This document shows, one piece after another, positions 4,535 through 5,710 of a stretch of DNA of 5,710 nt (position 1 is the stretch's first letter; each line of letters opens with the position of its first letter). The stretch is from Bacillota bacterium (GTDB lineage: Bacteria > Bacillota > Clostridia > Lutisporales > Lutisporaceae): assembly GCA_023405875.1 (NCBI GenBank), contig JAEXXN010000169.1, positions 1 to 5,710 of the forward strand. The letters are read 5' to 3'. Under the pieces are notes generated by a model. It made no database searches, was not told the DNA's origin, and saw only the letters and a list, made by a program, of their open reading frames with translations. The translations under genes were made by a program, and so were the position numbers.

Positions 4535-5710
4535 ATGAATATTAAAGAATCAATTACAAAGGCTGCGCTTTCAAAAGCGATGAATTATATTTCCGGCAAC
4601 CCGGAAAAGAATCTTCCGAAGCTGCTGGCGTGGATCGACAATCTTGGTTGGGATGCCGATCAAAGTAAGGTGTTTCACCAAATCCTCGGCGATCCGGACA
4701 ACATTTGGCATCAATATCTTCTGTGCCTTTGGAGAGATATTGACAATGATGTGCTGAAAACAGTCTTCAAAAATTTCGCTTTGAATTCATACTATTTCGG
4801 ATTTCCCAAGCAGGAGAAAAATGCGGAAAAGTACGGCTGCAATATTCCCTGGACGCTTTTGATCGACCCCACCTCCGCCTGCAACCTGCAATGCACTGGC
4901 TGCTGGGCGGCCGAATACGGCGACAAACTGAACATGTCCTATGAAACTCTGGACAACATCATACGGCAGGGCAAAGAACTGGGGATTTATTTCTATTTGT
5001 ACTCAGGCGGTGAGCCTCTGGTGCGGAAAAGGGACATCCTCCGTCTTTGTGAGGCGCATCCCGACTGCCAGTTTGCCGCTTTTACCAACGGCACCCTCAT
5101 CGACGAAGCTTTTGCCGACGAAATGCTGCGTGTAAAAAACTTTATTCCCGCCATCAGCGTGGAGGGATTTGAAAGCGACACCGATTTCCGCCGGGGAGCA
5201 GGCACCTTCAAAAAGGTGGAAAAAGCTATGGCGATCCTGAAAGCCAAACGGCTGCCCTTCGGAGCCTCCTGCTGCTACACCGGCAAAAATGTGGACATGA
5301 TAGGCTCGGAGGAATATTTCGACCGGATGATCGAGTGGGGGGCCAAGTTCTGCTGGTTCTTTACGTATATGCCTATCGGCAGGGAGGCAGTGCCCGAGCT
5401 GATGGCCAGCGCCGAACAGCGTGAGTTCATGTACCGCCAGATCCGCAAATTCCGGGAAACCAAGCCATTGTTCACATTGGATTTCTGGAACGATGGCGAA
5501 TATGCCGAAGGTTGTATCGCAGGTGGAAAACGGTACTTCCATATAAATGCCAATGGGGATATGGAACCCTGCGCATTTATCCACTATTCAGATTCCAACA
5601 TCCATGAAAAAACACTGCTGGAAGCGCTGCAGTCTCCCATGTTTATGGCCTACAAGAAGGGGCAGCCCTTCAACGAAAACCACCTGCGTCCCTGCCCGCT
5701 GCTGGACAAT
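4535..5710 (+). CDS. Radical SAM protein with SPASM-like C-terminus (partial, 3' end missing)
   Basis: The frame is open for 392 codons to the window edge, with the start supported by GAGGAG (4520-4525) 9 nt before the ATG. After a helical N-terminal region (about 1-105) comes the radical SAM signature CNLQCTGC (116-123). Cys116, Cys120 and Cys123 would hold the [4Fe-4S] cluster that cleaves S-adenosylmethionine. SGGEP (157-161) is the SAM-binding motif, and FTNGT (183-187) and ISVEG (207-211) mark later barrel strands. Cys327 (EGCIAGG), Cys346 (INANGDMEPC) and Cys387 (RPCPLLDN) match the spacing style of SPASM or twitch auxiliary-cluster domains, which occur in peptide-modifying and some other radical enzymes. 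No precursor-peptide gene is visible nearby. Together with the SDR, the pair loosely recalls hopanoid-type HpnA/HpnH partners, but I see no proof of a lipid substrate. Third-position GC is high compared with the chemoreceptor. The remaining C-terminus, possibly with more cysteines, lies outside the window. Confidence 0.93.
   Translation, partial: MNIKESITKAALSKAMNYISGNPEKNLPKLLAWIDNLGWDADQSKVFHQILGDPDNIWHQYLLCLWRDIDNDVLKTVFKNFALNSYYFGFPKQEKNAEKYGCNIPWTLLIDPTSACNLQCTGCWAAEYGDKLNMSYETLDNIIRQGKELGIYFYLYSGGEPLVRKRDILRLCEAHPDCQFAAFTNGTLIDEAFADEMLRVKNFIPAISVEGFESDTDFRRGAGTFKKVEKAMAILKAKRLPFGASCCYTGKNVDMIGSEEYFDRMIEWGAKFCWFFTYMPIGREAVPELMASAEQREFMYRQIRKFRETKPLFTLDFWNDGEYAEGCIAGGKRYFHINANGDMEPCAFIHYSDSNIHEKTLLEALQSPMFMAYKKGQPFNENHLRPCPLLDN

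Noticed and set aside
5003..5584. Antisense open frame of 193 aa opposite the radical SAM gene
   Set aside because: It is a shadow of the GC-rich codon use of the radical SAM gene, which carries clear CX3CX2C and SGGEP motifs on the + strand.

Overview
The window looks like chromosomal DNA from a low-to-mid GC anaerobic Firmicute, most likely a clostridium. The reasons are strong AGGAGG-type ribosome binding sites, AT-rich intergenic DNA, a radical SAM enzyme of a type common in anaerobes, and a clostridial-style multi-pass chemoreceptor. The species cannot be named from the sequence alone. All five intact genes are on the + strand.

Layout: (1) 1-112, minus strand: the decayed C-terminal end of a GNAT acetyltransferase, running off the left edge. 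(2) 153-882: a regulated promoter and an uncharacterised 207-aa protein with a two-helix membrane hairpin. (3) 883-2465: a GC-rich hairpin, then a 489-aa methyl-accepting chemotaxis protein with about six membrane segments and no visible extracellular sensor domain. (4) 2466-2700: non-coding, with a 14-bp perfect palindrome and a strong intrinsic terminator. (5) 2701-3844: a second copy of the regulated promoter and an extended SDR-family (epimerase/dihydroflavonol-reductase-like) oxidoreductase. (6) 3875-5710: a third copy of the promoter, a 177-aa paralogue of the first gene, and a radical SAM protein with SPASM-like C-terminal cysteines, cut by the right edge.

The main discovery is regulatory. 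Three promoters (153-199, 2701-2747, 3875-3921) share one architecture: three tandem 11-bp units of the type TTCnTAAACAW, exactly 8 bp, then a TAnnAT -10 element, with no good -35 box. This is what a promoter activated by an OmpR/PhoB-family response regulator would look like. It ties the two membrane-hairpin paralogues, the SDR enzyme and the radical SAM enzyme into one probable regulon. The regulator is not in the window.

Working model (inference): an envelope or stress signal acts through a two-component system to induce two small membrane proteins and a redox/radical enzyme pair that might modify a lipid, a glycan or a peptide. The chemoreceptor lies between the units, has no box of its own, and can be transcribed only by read-through from the first promoter or from a promoter I could not identify.
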